From the NCBI GenBank assembly GCA_028284465.1, contig JANQRR010000003.1, positions 22,005 through 86,004 of the forward strand: a DNA stretch of 64,000 nt, read 5' to 3'. Below are positions 7,583 to 15,928 of this stretch, piece after piece (position 1 is the first letter of the stretch; each line of letters starts with the position of its first letter). Position numbers and translations under genes: made by a program. Below the pieces are notes generated by a model. It had not been told where the DNA came from and made no database searches. It was given only the letters and a program-made list of their open reading frames with translations. The DNA comes from Gammaproteobacteria bacterium. Its GTDB lineage: Bacteria > Pseudomonadota > Gammaproteobacteria > JAJFKO01.

Positions 7583-8448
7583 TTATAATCGATTTTAACC
7601 AAGTCGTATTTGCTACTTTCTTTGCTGCTGTTAGACAGCACACCAACGTCGCCATTGAAGTACCAATGGTACGCCACATGACTTTGAATATGTTGCGTGC
7701 CATTCGACAGCGGTTTAAGCTACACGACGTTGTCATTGCCTCTGATTCAGTCAACAATTGGCGTAAAGACTACTTTCCTCACTACAAAGCACGACGCAAG
7801 CAATCTCGCGAACAAACTGACGTTGATTGGGGTGCTTTGTTTAATTCACTCGACACGATTCGTCACGAACTTCACGAAAACTTTCCGTACACGTTCATTC
7901 AGGTTGATGGCTGTGAAGCTGACGATGTGATTGGCACAATTGTGTTCAATCGCCATGCGCGTGAGTTTTTTATGGAAACAGTCGATAATTCCGAAACTAT
8001 CATTATTTCAGCCGATAAAGATTTCAAGCAATTGCAAAGATATAATGGCGTATCTCAGTATGATCCTATCAATAAGCGATGGATCAAAGAAGATAATGCA
8101 GAAGAAACGCTATTTGATCACATCCTGCGTGGCGACAAGGATGATGATATACCAAACGTTTTGTCTGACGACGACACATTTATCGTTGAGGGCAAGCGAC
8201 AAAACTCGATGACAAAGAAAAGAATCGAGATGTTACAGGCAGTTCAAAGTGATGAAAATCATAAATACTACCGTAACTACATTAGAAACAAGACACTGAT
8301 TGATCTTACTATGACGCCAGAAAAATATAAAAAAGAAATTGTCAAATTCTTTTTAATAGGCCCAAGGACTAATGATAAATCAAAATTATATTCTTACATG
8401 GTTAAGCATCGTCTCAGTGCTCTTTTGGAACACTTAGATCAATTTTGA
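7579..8448 (+). CDS. rnh: RNase H / 5'-3' FEN-family exonuclease (T4 Rnh)
   Basis: 289 residues (T4 enzyme about 305). Metal-binding acidic positions are visible: IIIDFNQ (D5), ASDSVNNWRK, the GCEADDVIG pair and ISADKDF. The basic YKARRK segment fits the DNA-binding arch region. It removes RNA primers and trims lagging-strand ends at the phage replication fork. GTG/ATG ambiguity is absent; the ATG overlaps the preceding stop. Confidence 0.88.
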   Translation: MIIIDFNQVVFATFFAAVRQHTNVAIEVPMVRHMTLNMLRAIRQRFKLHDVVIASDSVNNWRKDYFPHYKARRKQSREQTDVDWGALFNSLDTIRHELHENFPYTFIQVDGCEADDVIGTIVFNRHAREFFMETVDNSETIIISADKDFKQLQRYNGVSQYDPINKRWIKEDNAEETLFDHILRGDKDDDIPNVLSDDDTFIVEGKRQNSMTKKRIEMLQAVQSDENHKYYRNYIRNKTLIDLTMTPEKYKKEIVKFFLIGPRTNDKSKLYSYMVKHRLSALLEHLDQF

Positions 8449-8455
8449 GGTAACG

Positions 8456-8917
8456 ATGGAACCTAAACAACTTAGTATGTCAGAAATTTTGGCAGAGACA
8501 GAAAAACTATCTTCTAGAAAAGATAAAATTGCCTTTCTTAGAGTACACTATAGCAAGCACATGCACGAAGCCTTAGCTTTCGCTTACGACGATAACGTAA
8601 AGTGGCTTGTTCCCGACACAGCTCCCCCCTACAGACCACTAGAATCGCAGGATGCAAAGATGAATTTGCACCGCGAATGCCGCTATGGAAAGTTGTACTA
8701 TTTCACCGAATTACGTTTGCCTAATGGCCAAGTGATGCCAGGAAAAGGATCAAACGTAAATCCAATACGACGTGAACAGATGTTTATCGATCTATTGGAA
8801 TCTATCGAAGCCGAAGATGCGAAATTGCTTGTTGCTTTGTCTCAAAAGAAAATTCCGTATCGCGGTGTAACTCAAAAACTTATCGAAGAAGCATGGGGAA
8901 CCTATGGGAAAAACTAA
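8456..8917 (+). CDS. Conserved T4-like protein (DUF6433-type)
   Basis: 153 residues. Opens with a helix ending RKDKIAFLR and contains VKWLVPDTAPPYRP, a pattern I associate with a family found beside DNA-metabolism genes in T4-like and cyanophage genomes. Ribosome site GAGG 8448-8451. Function unknown; the family name is from memory. Confidence 0.6.
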   Translation: MEPKQLSMSEILAETEKLSSRKDKIAFLRVHYSKHMHEALAFAYDDNVKWLVPDTAPPYRPLESQDAKMNLHRECRYGKLYYFTELRLPNGQVMPGKGSNVNPIRREQMFIDLLESIEAEDAKLLVALSQKKIPYRGVTQKLIEEAWGTYGKN

Positions 8918-9053
8918 GAAGTATGAAAAGCGCTGGGACGAAGAAGAAAAGTCAAACAAAAAGCCCGTCCAACAACGAAATCAAAAACGAATTAAAAATG
9001 CGCTTAGAAGTAATAACATACAAGACTTAGTAGACCACACAGAGGATTACTGA
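8904..9053 (+). CDS. Small basic phage protein, 49 residues
   Basis: Starts inside the end of the preceding gene. Opens MGKTKKYEKRWDEEE, highly charged and lacking hydrophobic core, likely unstructured or partner-bound. Ends with TGATG coupling to the next gene. Similar short charged proteins occur in T4-like replication regions. Confidence 0.6.
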   Translation: MGKTKKYEKRWDEEEKSNKKPVQQRNQKRIKNALRSNNIQDLVDHTEDY

Positions 9054-9286
9054 TGCCCACATATAAGTTTAAACGGGGTTCTAAGGAATGGGAAGAATTC
9101 ATGTCCATTTCGGAACGTACAAAGTTTCTAGAAGAAAATCCTGATGTTGAACAATTGGTAAATGGATTTCCAGCAGATGCCGATAGTGTCCATCTAGGCA
9201 GGACTAAACCTGCCGATGGATTCAGGGATTTGTTGGGCCAGATCAAAAAGAACAACATTGGATCGAATATTAAAACATTCAAATAG
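9053..9286 (+). CDS. FmdB-like small phage protein without zinc cysteines
   Basis: 77 residues, opening MPTYKFKRG, then SISERTKFLEENP and a tail GFRDLLGQIKKNN. The start resembles FmdB-type zinc-ribbon regulators (MPTYxF), but no cysteine is present, so the ribbon has been lost or the likeness is limited to the first strands. A phage-conserved type of unknown role. Confidence 0.6.
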   Translation: MPTYKFKRGSKEWEEFMSISERTKFLEENPDVEQLVNGFPADADSVHLGRTKPADGFRDLLGQIKKNNIGSNIKTFK

Positions 9287-9293
9287 GAAAAAT

Positions 9294-9509
9294 ATGTGGA
9301 CACGTCAAGATATATTAAAGGGCGTAGCAGATGCTAAACTACGTTACCTTGAACATAATCAATCTGCTCGCATATGCGAAGAAATTGTGATTGATACTGC
9401 GATTCGTATGGCACTTGATAATGCTGCTGCTGTTGCAGAACAACACGGCGATCCTCAAATAGAAGATGCTATTCACGATTTGCAAGATCAATTTACACTT
9501 GGTACATAA
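9294..9509 (+). CDS. Small helical protein related to the microprotein family
   Basis: 71 residues from ATG 9294 behind AGGA. Contains ICEEIVIDTAIRMALDNA, resembling the microprotein at 5858, followed by an extra acidic helix. Last gene of the operon, directly before a terminator. Confidence 0.55.
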   Translation: MWTRQDILKGVADAKLRYLEHNQSARICEEIVIDTAIRMALDNAAAVAEQHGDPQIEDAIHDLQDQFTLGT

Positions 9510-9514
9510 AACAT

Positions 9515-9534
9515 AGGCCGCTTTGCGGCCTTTT
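9515..9534 (+). terminator. Rho-independent terminator
   Basis: AGGCCGC-TTT-GCGGCCT hairpin (7 bp) followed by TTTT. It ends the replication-gene operon before phoH. Confidence 0.8.
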
Positions 9535-9600
9535 CACTTTAAGGAAAGGAGAAGATTACACTTTTAAATGAGGGGATTCAAAAGAAGGAGAAGGCGTAAA

Positions 9601-10332
9601 ATGCTTACAGCATCACACAACCTAACAAAAAAAGCAAAACGAGAATTGCGAAAAGAACGTGTTACCCTCAAAACTATGCATCTTGAAGAGATAGAACCAT
9701 TAACACAAAATCAAGACCGAGCATTCCAAAGTTGGTTTCACGGGCAAGATTTGGTTCTGCACGGTTCAGCTGGCACAGGAAAGACGCTCATGGCACTGTT
9801 TTTTGGCCTAAGAGAAGTCAAGTACGGCAATGCTGACAAAGTTCTTATCGTTCGTTCCGTTGTTCCATCTCGCGATATGGGATTCTTGCCAGGATCAGAG
9901 AAGGAAAAGACTAAGCAGTACGAAGCTCCTTACTACGGCATCTGTGAATACCTATTTGGTCGTGCGGATGCGTATGAATTCCTGAAAGACAAAGGTGTAA
10001 TCGAATTTACTTCCACAAGCTACTTGCGCGGCTTGACGTTTGATAATACTATCGTCATTTTGGATGAGATGCAGAACCTTGCATTCAATGAACTACACAC
10101 AGTCATGAGTCGAATTGGGGAAGGATGTCGTATCATCTTGTCTGGTGATACAGCACAGAGTGATCTAGATGAGCGCAAAGGCAAGGGCGACATATGCCGA
10201 ATGTTGGAAATCATTCGACGGATGGAATGTTTTGACTTTATTAGTTTCCATCCTGAAGACGTGGTCCGTTCGGGCAAGGCTCGTCAGTACATCATCGCTT
10301 GCGAAGAAATGGAACAGGGGAGTAATAGCTAG
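9601..10332 (+). CDS. phoH: PhoH-like ATPase
   Basis: 243 residues from ATG 9601, chosen for the AAGGAG-rich sequence just upstream; an in-frame ATG at 9568 has its nearest GGAG 16 bases off. Walker A GSAGTGKT (55-62), Walker B IVILDEMQN and sensor-like LSGDTAQ are clear. PhoH proteins are phosphate-starvation-linked ATPases/RNA-associated helicases, common in phages. Basic N-terminal 25 residues. The gene follows a terminator and no consensus promoter of the window's early type is seen. Confidence 0.9.
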   Translation: MLTASHNLTKKAKRELRKERVTLKTMHLEEIEPLTQNQDRAFQSWFHGQDLVLHGSAGTGKTLMALFFGLREVKYGNADKVLIVRSVVPSRDMGFLPGSEKEKTKQYEAPYYGICEYLFGRADAYEFLKDKGVIEFTSTSYLRGLTFDNTIVILDEMQNLAFNELHTVMSRIGEGCRIILSGDTAQSDLDERKGKGDICRMLEIIRRMECFDFISFHPEDVVRSGKARQYIIACEEMEQGSNS

Positions 10333-10345
10333 TTGTGCAGAATTC

Positions 10346-10534
10346 ATGGTACGCCACCATGTTTTTGATAACCACTTAAGTGCTATTCGACAAAAAAACG
10401 TAACTTCTATACATAATTTACTTTATCGATTATCTCCATTTGGTAAACTAAATGATGTGTTTCGTGTTGGTTGTGCCAGAACAGGTGCGAATTGGAGAAT
10501 TCGAGAACAACTAAAAAATGAGTTTGATCAATGA
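10346..10534 (+). CDS. Microprotein, array 3
   Basis: 62 residues. Starts at the first ATG after phoH; GGGGAG lies some distance upstream inside phoH. Ends with WRIREQLKNEFDQ, a textbook example of the family tail. ATGA-coupled to the next gene. Confidence 0.55.
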   Translation: MVRHHVFDNHLSAIRQKNVTSIHNLLYRLSPFGKLNDVFRVGCARTGANWRIREQLKNEFDQ

Positions 10535-10710
10535 GTAGATACACTGAATTTTACATCAAAACAAGTATTGAGATGTTGGTACAAGCATATTTTCATGGTG
10601 ATTTAATGCGTGATATGCCTTTTAGGGTTCGTTATAAATTAAGACATGCAACACCAATGAGAATGCAAATTTATGGTGCCATTAAAAAGGAATTTGGTGA
10701 TGCAACATAA
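10531..10710 (+). CDS. Microprotein, array 3
   Basis: 59 residues. Helix IKTSIEMLVQAYF near the N-terminus, basic PFRVRYKLRH middle, and tail MQIYGAIKKEFGD. Same three-part layout as its neighbours, with very little residue identity. Confidence 0.55.
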   Translation: MSRYTEFYIKTSIEMLVQAYFHGDLMRDMPFRVRYKLRHATPMRMQIYGAIKKEFGDAT

Positions 10711-10885
10711 AATTAGTGATCTTGTTTATTTTATTTGTTGCAATACTGTCAGATCAAAATTACAAGTGGCTTTTTACTGGAATTTAAAACTTGATCTTTT
10801 GATGAAAACAAGTCGTTCCAAGATACTAAAGGAAAGCGATATTTATACATGGTTAGAAGCGGAATTTAATGAACGTATATCTTGA
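10700..10885 (+). CDS. Microprotein, array 3
   Basis: 61 residues. N-terminal helix ISDLVYFICCNTVRSKL and tail IYTWLEAEFNERIS. Overlaps both neighbours (11 and 17 bases). It closes the first half of array 3, before the nuclease gene. Confidence 0.55.
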   Translation: MQHKISDLVYFICCNTVRSKLQVAFYWNLKLDLLMKTSRSKILKESDIYTWLEAEFNERIS

Positions 10886-11531
10886 TCACAATCCATACAC
10901 AATTGAACGCGTAACTAAGCATGGACATCGTTTCTACACTAAGGACGGCAAAGATCCATTGCCGTCCGTTACGTCTTTATTGTCCACACCAGAAAAAGAA
11001 ATTAGTTTAGCCAAATGGCGCAAAAATACTCCTGACTGGCGTTGGATCAATAAGGCTGCTTTAGAGCGTGGTACAGCAGTACACGAAGCAATCGAGCACT
11101 ACCTACTTACCAAGCAAATTAACATAAAACCTAAATACGCAAAGTTGATGCCTCCATTGATCCAAAAAATGGAAGAATTCATAGCCGAAATTCATGGCAT
11201 TGAATTCATGCTCCATAACAAGGAAATTGGAGCAGCTGGTACTGCCGATTTAGTCTGTACGCTGAAGAATGGATCTGCTGCTATTGGTGACTACAAGACT
11301 TCGGAAACGAGGAAAGATACCAAGTGGATGAAAGATTACTTCACACAGATATTGACGTACGCAAAGATGTATGAGAAAGAGATTGGTCGCAATATTGGCT
11401 CTGTCATGATCTTGAATGTGTACGAGAAGCCAAAACCAGGATGTAATGTCATAATCGCTAAGATTACAGACAAAGCGCAACGAAAGGTGTTGGACTTCAT
11501 CAAAGAACAGTCTGATAATTTGTTGGCATGA
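10869..11531 (+). CDS. PD-(D/E)XK (RecB/Cas4-like) nuclease
   Basis: 220 residues. Visible motifs: GTAVHEAIEHYL (N-terminal His helix), GAAGTADLVC with the catalytic Asp, AAIGDYKTS (the D-x-K core), then QILTYAKMY, the Q-x3-Y helix. This is the RecB-family order. Likely a 5'-3' or single-strand exonuclease for recombination or host DNA breakdown; no helicase is fused. It sits inside array 3, sandwiched by microproteins. Confidence 0.8.
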   Translation: MNVYLDHNPYTIERVTKHGHRFYTKDGKDPLPSVTSLLSTPEKEISLAKWRKNTPDWRWINKAALERGTAVHEAIEHYLLTKQINIKPKYAKLMPPLIQKMEEFIAEIHGIEFMLHNKEIGAAGTADLVCTLKNGSAAIGDYKTSETRKDTKWMKDYFTQILTYAKMYEKEIGRNIGSVMILNVYEKPKPGCNVIIAKITDKAQRKVLDFIKEQSDNLLA

Positions 11532-11683
11532 GAAGTGAAGTTATAAGAATGATAGACATTGCTATGTTTCATCACAGAGACACAAGCCTTGATTACACCG
11601 TATTACCATTTGTTCGTTATAAAATGAGGGCAAGAATTAACGATACAATTAGTAGACAACTAAGTCAGGAGTTCATGTCATGA
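11528..11683 (+). CDS. Microprotein, array 3
   Basis: 51 residues, ATGA-coupled both sides. Helix VIRMIDIAMFHH, basic linker, then INDTISRQLSQEFMS. The ISRQLSQEF tail closely matches ITRQLKQEF of the next gene: a recognisable duplicate. Confidence 0.6.
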   Translation: MRSEVIRMIDIAMFHHRDTSLDYTVLPFVRYKMRARINDTISRQLSQEFMS

Positions 11684-11835
11684 CAATTAGAGCACGAGTA
11701 AGAAATACATGTGCTCCGAAAATGTTTTTGTTTCGCAGTGCTGTAGTTACTAAAGCTATAAAAAATATTTTAGAAAATGAAGCTGAACTTAAGCGAGGTC
11801 AGATCACTAGACAACTGAAACAGGAGTTCGAATGA
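11680..11835 (+). CDS. Microprotein, array 3
   Basis: 51 residues. Ends GQITRQLKQEFE. The tail is shared with 11528 (ISRQLSQEF) and 3968 (ITRQLEVEI), while the N-terminal halves differ. ATGA-coupled to the metallopeptidase gene. Confidence 0.6.
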   Translation: MTIRARVRNTCAPKMFLFRSAVVTKAIKNILENEAELKRGQITRQLKQEFE

Positions 11836-12269
11836 AAGTCACCTTCATGGGACAGAACAACAAAGTGAAGTATTCTGATTATGTGAAGATGACTAAGTAC
11901 ATGCTAGAGTTGTTGCTAACACCAAAAGAAATCAATCAGCTAACTGTAAATTTATCTTTCGAACGTGGCAATCCAGATCACGTTGGCAAGAAAGGCGAAA
12001 CGTTCGAAGAAGAGTTTGGAGAGTATCACATTTGGATTCGTCCAACGATGTCGATCAGAGAACAGATCTTGACAACAGCACATGAGCTAGTCCATGTTAA
12101 ACAGTTTGTACGTAAAGAGCTGTGTCCAACGACTGGCAAGATATTATCCAGATCACTGAGAAAACTTAATCCTACCAATTCAGATGACTATTTCGACAAT
12201 CCATCAGAGATAGAAGCCAATGGTCGCGCGCCTGGATTGGTCCAACGATACATGCGAAATAGTAGTTGA
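11832..12269 (+). CDS. Small HExxH metallopeptidase-like protein
   Basis: 145 residues. The zinc motif HELVH lies in TAHELVHVKQF, and a downstream NPSEIEANG supplies a likely third ligand (Glu), as in gluzincins/SprT-like phage proteins. No signal peptide, so cytoplasmic. Substrate unknown. It is followed by the cobT promoter, which overlaps its last codons. Confidence 0.7.
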   Translation: MKVTFMGQNNKVKYSDYVKMTKYMLELLLTPKEINQLTVNLSFERGNPDHVGKKGETFEEEFGEYHIWIRPTMSIREQILTTAHELVHVKQFVRKELCPTTGKILSRSLRKLNPTNSDDYFDNPSEIEANGRAPGLVQRYMRNSS

Positions 12270-12311
12270 CACATTGTCCCGATTATGAGATAAAGATCTC
12301 AACAAATCGGG
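12266..12311 (+). promoter_or_regulatory. Early-type promoter inside a nested palindrome (cobT-like gene)
   Basis: TTGACA (12266-12271), 17 bases, GATAAA (12289-12294). CCCGATT (12278-12284) pairs with AATCGGG (12305-12311) and TGAGAT (12286-12291) with ATCTCA (12296-12301). The right outer arm contains GGGAG, the ribosome site of the gene at 12322. A transcript starting here lacks the left arms; a read-through transcript contains both. Confidence 0.75.
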
Positions 12312-12321
12312 AGACAACAAA

Positions 12322-14556
12322 ATGCTACTTGAACAAAAATCACTATTTGCTAAGCTTCTCGCCAACGAGAACATTGACATTCAGTATGTCAACACCAACA
12401 CAGCATTTTTCGATCTAGAAACACGCACTCTCGGTATTCCTCCCTGGAATGATGAAGAGACGTATGATTTGCTGCTTGGCCATGAAGTCTCTCACGCACT
12501 CCACACACCATACGAAGAATGGAATGAGCAAGTCATCAAAGGTGACTTGAAAAAGTCTCTTGTGAACATTGTTGAAGATGTTCGTATTGAGCGACTTATT
12601 CAGAAGCGTTATCCTGGTCTGGTCCGCGATTTTCGTCAGGGCTATCGTGCCATGCTGGCCAAGAACATCTTCAAGCTTGGTGATCAACGTCACTTCACTG
12701 CTAAGGATAAGGGATTTTTGGATCGCCTTAACCTGAAGGCTAAGTGCGGTTCGGCCATTACTGTTGAATTCAGTACTGAAGAACAAGAGCTGTTCGACGC
12801 ATGTTTTGAAACCGAAACGTTTCAGGATGTGCTTGATCTGTCACGCAAAATCACTGAATTCGTTAAGAAAAATGCAGAAGAAGAAATTCATATCATAGTT
12901 GCTGCTATGTTTGATAAAGCAGATGATTGCGATGATGATCCTGGTGATGAAGATTTTGATGGTGAACCTCTCGATACTTCAGGTGCATCACAACCATCTG
13001 ATGAAAAGGATGATGGTGAAGAAACATCTGATGATGACACGGTTGCGTCTACACCAACATCAGCTAAGCGCACACAAGATCTGACACCTGAAGATATTGA
13101 AAAGGCTTTTAAAGCTAGCGAAGATGGCGAAGACGAAAACGGCGGCATAGATAGTGCAGATTCGCAAAGCATTGATCGTCTAAATGAAAATTCTGGTGCT
13201 GAAGTTGGTGATGGTGCTTTTCAGAAGCCACCAGCCACACTGAATGAAAAAGCTGGTGCCAAGTTCGATGAGTTGTTGGAAAAGAAGCTTGAAAAAGAGC
13301 TGACAGCCGAAACTCAGGAAACTATGGACGAAGAAGTTCAGAAGCAGCTGCTTGTTAAAGCACCGCGTTATGGTACTCGTGCACCATTGTGTAAGCCTTT
13401 AAGCAAAGCTACGCGTGAAAAATTAATCGTTAAGCAAAATCCTAAAGATTTTCGCATCTCTGATCAGGATCGTGAAGTTTACACAAAGTTCCTTGAAATC
13501 AACAAGGATACGATTGCGAACATGGTTCGTGAATTTGAGATCCGTAAGAAAGCTGCTGCTTACAAGAAAGCAAAGATTGTTAAGAAAGGATCTTTGAACG
13601 TAAACAAACTGTACAGGTACAAGTTTGATGATGAGCTGTTCGTTCGTGGCATGAAATTGCCAAACGGCAAGTCTCATGGAATGTGCATGTTGATCGATGC
13701 ATCTGGTTCAATGGGCGGTGTGATTGATCGGGTTGTTCGTCAAACTATTCAGCTTGTTATTTTCTGCCAGAAAGTTGGAATTCCGTTTGCTGTGTATTCT
13801 TTCACAACTTCTGGTTACTTAAGCATGCGTGAAATAGCACGACGAGGAACAACAAAAGCAGGTGAATTAATCACTGATCATGTTCTCATTAAAGAGTGGT
13901 TGTCTAGCGAAATGAAGGCAGAAGACATTCGCAAGATGGCAACTTACATGCTGACTGACAAAATTACAGGTGGTGGAACGCCACTTGTGGAATCTTTGAT
14001 TGCTTTGCAACCAGTTATCAAAAATATCAAAGATTCCAAGAAGTTAGATCGCATGAATTTTGTTGTTCTGACTGATGGTGCTGGTGGTATTCCAAGCGTG
14101 ATGTCTCATGATGGAAGTACTTATGGAAATATTCATCGTATGCAATTAGATCGTAACACCACGTATATCGCTGATCCTAGTCATTACTATGATCGTCGCT
14201 TTGGTGATATGGGAGTCGTCGAAAACGTTCTGAATTGGTACAGAAAAAGTGGTGCAGCAGATCGCATTACTCACTTTTTTCTGATGGATCATAACCTTTG
14301 GAAGTACGCTGGTTTGGAGCGTGTGCGTTATAAAAACCAAAGCAAACTTGCTCCTGCTATCAGGCACAATGTTGGTGGTTATGACACTAAGATCATGATT
14401 CATACCAGAAGTAATGCTCTGTCTGGTCAATCTGGTCAGCTGCATATCGATGAACATGCTCGCAAAAAGCAGATCATCGATGCGTTCAAAGAACATGCTG
14501 GTTCTGCTCGCAAAAACCGAGTGATCACGCAATCCTTCATCGAAGGAATTTCGTAA
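12322..14556 (+). CDS. cobT: CobT-like VWA protein with N-terminal HExxH domain
   Basis: 744 residues. N-terminal HEVSHALHTP (from 54) plus VEDVRIERL, then an acidic low-complexity linker (about 200-290), and a C-terminal VWA domain with MIDAS D459-A-S461-G-S463 and LTDGAGG. This layout is that of the cobaltochelatase subunit CobT and its phage homologues. No CobN is present, so a role in cobalamin synthesis by itself is unlikely; with the AAA partner at 14650 it forms a MoxR/VWA chaperone-like pair. Promoter-led. Confidence 0.85.
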   Translation: MLLEQKSLFAKLLANENIDIQYVNTNTAFFDLETRTLGIPPWNDEETYDLLLGHEVSHALHTPYEEWNEQVIKGDLKKSLVNIVEDVRIERLIQKRYPGLVRDFRQGYRAMLAKNIFKLGDQRHFTAKDKGFLDRLNLKAKCGSAITVEFSTEEQELFDACFETETFQDVLDLSRKITEFVKKNAEEEIHIIVAAMFDKADDCDDDPGDEDFDGEPLDTSGASQPSDEKDDGEETSDDDTVASTPTSAKRTQDLTPEDIEKAFKASEDGEDENGGIDSADSQSIDRLNENSGAEVGDGAFQKPPATLNEKAGAKFDELLEKKLEKELTAETQETMDEEVQKQLLVKAPRYGTRAPLCKPLSKATREKLIVKQNPKDFRISDQDREVYTKFLEINKDTIANMVREFEIRKKAAAYKKAKIVKKGSLNVNKLYRYKFDDELFVRGMKLPNGKSHGMCMLIDASGSMGGVIDRVVRQTIQLVIFCQKVGIPFAVYSFTTSGYLSMREIARRGTTKAGELITDHVLIKEWLSSEMKAEDIRKMATYMLTDKITGGGTPLVESLIALQPVIKNIKDSKKLDRMNFVVLTDGAGGIPSVMSHDGSTYGNIHRMQLDRNTTYIADPSHYYDRRFGDMGVVENVLNWYRKSGAADRITHFFLMDHNLWKYAGLERVRYKNQSKLAPAIRHNVGGYDTKIMIHTRSNALSGQSGQLHIDEHARKKQIIDAFKEHAGSARKNRVITQSFIEGIS

Positions 14557-14584
14557 GATAGTGAAGTTCGTTGAGAAAAAAATC

Positions 14585-14613
14585 TTGACGAACTTCATGA
14601 AATATGCGATAAA
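14585..14613 (+). promoter_or_regulatory. Early-type promoter (cobS-like gene)
   Basis: TTGACG (14585-14590), 17 bases, GATAAA (14608-14613), then leader with ATCGGA and AGGAACA before the ATG at 14650. It allows cobS to be transcribed apart from cobT. Confidence 0.75.
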
Positions 14614-14649
14614 AGATCATCGGAAATCGGATAGCGACAGGAACACATC

Positions 14650-15843
14650 ATGACAGATTTGACTTCAGCAGAAGCCGTTGTAATCGAGCACTTGGCAGCA
14701 GAATTTCCTGCTGGTGAAATTCGCACTCCAACATTAATCAGCATCGCTAAAAATGTTGCTGACATGACGCATGGCGATGCACGTCGCCTCCAATCCAAAA
14801 TGACTAAGATCCACAAGGGTCGCTATGATTTCAAAGCTTTGATGGCTGTTCAACCACAAGGCTTGGCAATTCCGCGTGAAGAGCCTAAAGTTGAAACTCC
14901 CGAAGTTGAGGAAGAAGTAGAAGACGTGGCAGCATTTGATCCGCAATCTGAGCAAGATATGCTCTTTGTTCCAAAAGTTGACAAAACCTTTGTTCGTTGG
15001 GGCAACACTAGAGATGTTGAAACTATCATTAAATCTGGCGAGTTCTATCCGATCTGGGTATACGGATTGTCAGGCAACGGCAAAACGTTCATGATCGAAC
15101 AGATCTGTGCTAAGCTGAAGCGTGAAATGGTTCGTGTTCAGATTTCTGAAGACAGTGACGAGGATGCCTTGATCGGTGGTTACACACTCAAGGACGGCAA
15201 CACCGTTTTCGAGTATGGTCCAGTTGTCAAAGCTGCTCTGTCTGGTGCAGTTCTCTTGATCGACGAAATGGATCGACCAGAACGTGCTTTGATGTGCATG
15301 CAGGGCGTTCTGGAAGGCAAACCATTTTTGATCAAAAAGACTGGTGAGCTGATCAAGCCTGCTCCTGGCTTTACGGTTGTGGCTACTGGTAACACGCTTG
15401 GTCGTGGTTCTGATGATGGCAAGTTCATTGCTGCTCGCATCCTTGATGAAGCATTGTTGGAACGGTTCGTTCTTACTTTCCAGCAACCATATCCAACTCC
15501 TGCTATCGAGAAGAAAATCATCTTGAAGCACATGGAGAAGTACGGCAAGGTTGATGAAGAATTTGCTGATAAGCTAGTTCTGTGGGCAGAAGCAATTCGT
15601 GCAACGTACGAGGAAGATGCTGTGGATGAAGTCATCACCACACGTCGTCTCTGCCACATCACCAGAACGTTCTCTATATTCAATGATCGTGAACGAGCTA
15701 TTGAGCTTTGCATCAGTCGCTTTGATGCTGCTACGCGAGCTGCCTTCCAGGATTTCTACAGTAAGATTGATCCTGGCAAGACGGTTAATGAAGCAGATGA
15801 GGATGGCAACGAAAAGGAAGCATACGATACAATTCCTTTCTAA
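14650..15843 (+). CDS. cobS: CobS-like MoxR AAA+ ATPase
   Basis: 397 residues. Helical N-terminal 100 residues, then AAA+ core: Walker A GLSGNGKT (139-146), Walker B VLLIDEMDRPE, sensor ATGNTLG. Family: CobS, the ATPase of cobaltochelatase, shared by many T4-like phages. Forms the expected pair with the VWA protein immediately upstream, where the ATPase ring remodels a target recruited by the VWA domain. Target unknown. Confidence 0.87.
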   Translation: MTDLTSAEAVVIEHLAAEFPAGEIRTPTLISIAKNVADMTHGDARRLQSKMTKIHKGRYDFKALMAVQPQGLAIPREEPKVETPEVEEEVEDVAAFDPQSEQDMLFVPKVDKTFVRWGNTRDVETIIKSGEFYPIWVYGLSGNGKTFMIEQICAKLKREMVRVQISEDSDEDALIGGYTLKDGNTVFEYGPVVKAALSGAVLLIDEMDRPERALMCMQGVLEGKPFLIKKTGELIKPAPGFTVVATGNTLGRGSDDGKFIAARILDEALLERFVLTFQQPYPTPAIEKKIILKHMEKYGKVDEEFADKLVLWAEAIRATYEEDAVDEVITTRRLCHITRTFSIFNDRERAIELCISRFDAATRAAFQDFYSKIDPGKTVNEADEDGNEKEAYDTIPF

Positions 15844-15856
15844 ATAGGAGAATACA

Positions 15857-15928
15857 ATGGGTATCGAAGTAATTTATTGGGTGTTCGCCGCTAAGGCGAC
15901 ACTCTTCCTGATCGGAGTTTTGGCTTGA
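15857..15928 (+). CDS. 23-residue single-span membrane peptide
   Basis: ATG 15857 behind AGGAG, ending at TGA 15926-15928. The peptide is one hydrophobic span with few charges (VIYWVFAAKATLFLIGVLA). Its stop overlaps the next gene's TTG start, so it may mainly serve coupled translation of that secreted protein, or be a membrane micropeptide. Confidence 0.55.
   Translation: MGIEVIYWVFAAKATLFLIGVLA

Noticed and set aside
9568..9600. Longer start for phoH
   Set aside because: The nearest GGAG is 16 bases away, whereas ATG 9601 is directly behind AAGGAG-rich sequence.
14908..14990. TTGACA strings inside genes (for example within cobS and PstS-like reading frames) as promoters
   Set aside because: They lack a GATARW-like box at 17 bases and the typical leader.
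15180..15713. Leftward 177-codon frame inside cobS
   Set aside because: It is the antisense shadow of a well-conserved ATPase gene, has no ribosome site and low-complexity Ser/Arg content.
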